A DNA stretch of 7,267 nucleotides from Bacteroidota bacterium (GTDB lineage: Bacteria > Bacteroidota > Bacteroidia > Bacteroidales > Prolixibacteraceae): the NCBI GenBank assembly GCA_023488865.1, contig JAMDDG010000459.1, forward strand, positions 1 through 7,267. Reading direction: 5' to 3'. The notes under the pieces are model-generated. The model had not been told where the DNA came from. It searched no databases and saw only the letters and a program-made list of their open reading frames with translations. This document shows, piece by piece, positions 6,257 to 7,267 of the stretch; the stretch's first letter is position 1; every line of letters starts with the position of its first letter. Both the position numbers and the translations under genes were made by a program.

Positions 6257-6490
6257 AACGACTAGGATGACGGGGACGACTGGAAGATGAGCGCTGGGAA
6301 AATGAGAAACGGGACGGAGAGAGTGGGCGACGCGCGACGGGGAATGTGGAAATTAGGAAATGTGAAAATGAGACGAGGGGACGAAACGGAGAGGCATTGA
6401 GCGAAGTGAGCCGGGCAGGAAATTATTCGGCTGAAGGCCGAAAACATATCAGCACAGGGCAAAGCCCTGTGAAGGAAGGAACCGATCGAA
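6257..6490 (+). repeat. Repeat copy C: second element downstream of thiL
   Basis: This copy starts with AACGACTAGGA, the same word that encodes the end of thiL in copy B, and carries the exact 31-bp block at 6278-6308. A longer purine-rich leader (to about 6390) follows, with GAGAGTGGGCGACG shared in part with copy A. Then come GAGCGAAGTGAGCC, hairpin 1 (6426-6442, TTCGGC/GCCGAA, 5-nt loop), the linker AACATATCAG, and hairpin 2 (6453-6471, CACAGGGC/GCCCTGTG, 3-nt loop). A word CCGATCGAA at 6482-6490 also occurs just after the copy B tail (6155-6163). The stretch 6424-6471 is a near-identical inverted copy of 926-972. Confidence 0.85.
6453..6471 (+). other. Hairpin 2 of repeat copy C
   Basis: Perfect 8-bp stem CACAGGGC/GCCCTGTG with loop AAA. 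It is identical in stem to copy A, whose loop reads AAC in the same orientation. Confidence 0.85.
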
Positions 6491-6537
6491 GGGCGAACGG
6501 ATCAAATAATTAAAAATGAACGCATTCCAAAATCCAA

Positions 6538-6556
6538 CCCTTCGACAAGCTCAGGG
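6538..6556. repeat. CCCTTCGACAAGCTCAGGG motif
   Basis: This 19-base near-palindromic word, followed by ACCG, is one I recall as a frequent intergenic REP-like repeat in many unrelated bacterial genomes. Only one copy is present here, so its repeat nature is from memory, not from this window. The surrounding 6491-6655 holds no ORF, no TAnnTTTG box on either strand and no terminator I could recognise. Confidence 0.45.
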
Positions 6557-6655
6557 ACCGAATCTCAAATCGAAAATCTTTAAATAGAAGTGTAACGTTT
6601 TCTGTATTCCGGCGTCTTATCTGGTAAGTAAAGGGAAAAATCGAAATCACTTATC

Positions 6656-7267
6656 ATGATTAATATACAGGATCTTCACAAATCTTATGTCACGGGGAAC
6701 AACAGTCTCCATGTTTTGAAAGGTTTGAACCTCGAAGTTCAAGAGGGAGAATTTGTCTCCATCATGGGTTCATCCGGCTCCGGCAAATCTACTTTATTGA
6801 ACATTCTTGGGGTTCTTGACGACTACGACAAGGGTCATTATTACCTGAACGGCAAACGGATTTGGGGATTAAATGAAACGCAGGCCGCCATCACCCGCAA
6901 CGCCATGATCGGCTTTATCTTCCAATCTTTCAACCTGATCTCTTTCAAGAATGCCATGGAAAATGTGGCGCTTCCTTTGTATTACCAAAAGGTGAACCGG
7001 AAGAAGCGCAACCTGATTGCCATGGAATATCTGGATAGGCTTGGGCTCCGGGATTGGGCCCATCACCTTCCCAACGAAATGTCGGGCGGACAGAAACAGC
7101 GAGTGGCCATTGCAAGGGCGCTGATCTCCAATCCAAAAATTATCCTGGCAGATGAACCGACCGGCGCACTCGACTCACAGACTTCGCTTGAGGTAATGGA
7201 TATCCTCAAAGAGGTTAATGATCAGGGAATAACGGTCATCATCGTTACCCACGAGCAGCACCATTAG
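6656..7267 (+). CDS. LolD/MacB-type ABC transporter ATP-binding protein, C-terminally short
   Basis: This is the nucleotide-binding subunit of an ABC system of the LolD/MacB/FtsE class, which works with an FtsX-like permease at the inner membrane in lipoprotein release, efflux or cell-envelope functions. The partner is not in the window, so the substrate is unknown. Motifs in 203 residues are Walker A GSSGSGKST at 38-46, the Q-loop at Q90 (FQSFNLI), the signature MSGGQKQR at 142-149, Walker B IILADEP at 162-168 with catalytic E167, the D-loop GALDS and the H-loop H199 in VTHE. The family usually runs to about 220-230 residues; this frame ends four residues after H199, on the last base of the window. 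Dropping one C from the CAGCACCAT run at 7256-7264 would give THEQHI, closer to the usual THExxIA, so a frameshift or sequence error is likely. There is no Shine-Dalgarno sequence before the ATG. Confidence 0.9.
   Translation: MINIQDLHKSYVTGNNSLHVLKGLNLEVQEGEFVSIMGSSGSGKSTLLNILGVLDDYDKGHYYLNGKRIWGLNETQAAITRNAMIGFIFQSFNLISFKNAMENVALPLYYQKVNRKKRNLIAMEYLDRLGLRDWAHHLPNEMSGGQKQRVAIARALISNPKIILADEPTGALDSQTSLEVMDILKEVNDQGITVIIVTHEQHH

Noticed and set aside
6262..6462. 66-residue minus-strand ORF opposite repeat copy C, with a PCADMFSAFSRI segment
   Set aside because: The same peptide words arise from the opposite strand of copy A in a different ORF context (PCADMYSAFSRI near 940-975). They are translations of the hairpin repeat, not evidence of a protein family.
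5981..6480. CRISPR-like array suggested by repeated GACGACTGG words
   Set aside because: Units are tandem or irregularly spaced without uniform spacers, and there are no cas genes nearby.

Overview
The window looks like chromosomal DNA from a member of the Bacteroidota, probably Bacteroidales. Three things point there: the gene order sufB-sufC-sufD-sufS, the lack of purine-rich Shine-Dalgarno sequences before most starts, and two perfect matches to the Bacteroidota -7 promoter box TAnnTTTG in the divergent region between sufB and thiL. The genus cannot be fixed from the sequence alone. An impression of a Dysgonomonadaceae-like genome is recollection, not proof.

Layout. Positions 1-4735 hold the SUF iron-sulfur cluster assembly operon on the minus strand, read from right to left: sufB (3290-4735), sufC (2431-3183), sufD (1056-2426) and sufS (1-862, cut by the window edge before its active-site cysteine region). 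SufBCD is the scaffold complex driven by the SufC ATPase, and SufS supplies sulfur from cysteine. The sufB-sufC gap is filled exactly by an unreported-looking 34-codon ORF with a hydrophobic C-terminal half. The sufD-sufS gap (193 bp) holds a repeat element. Positions 4736-4939 form a divergent promoter region. thiL (thiamine-monophosphate kinase, 4940-5989) runs on the plus strand.

Positions 5981-6655 contain no convincing gene. They hold two more members of the same repeat family and a separate short repeat-like motif (CCCTTCGACAAGCTCAGGG). The window ends with the ATP-binding subunit of a LolD/MacB-type ABC transporter (6656-7267). Its ORF stops on the last base of the window just after the H-loop, about 20-25 residues short of the family, so a frameshift or sequence error near 7260 is likely.

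The least ordinary content is the repeat family. There are three mosaic copies (A, 896-1055 minus; B, 5981-6159 plus; C, 6257-6490 plus). Each has a purine-rich leader followed by two adjacent hairpins joined by a short A/T-rich linker, and all are oriented with the transcription of the gene they follow. Copies A and B start at the stop codons of sufD and thiL. They resemble REP/BIME-like non-autonomous elements; no transposase is encoded here. No tRNA, rRNA, CRISPR array or IS element was seen.
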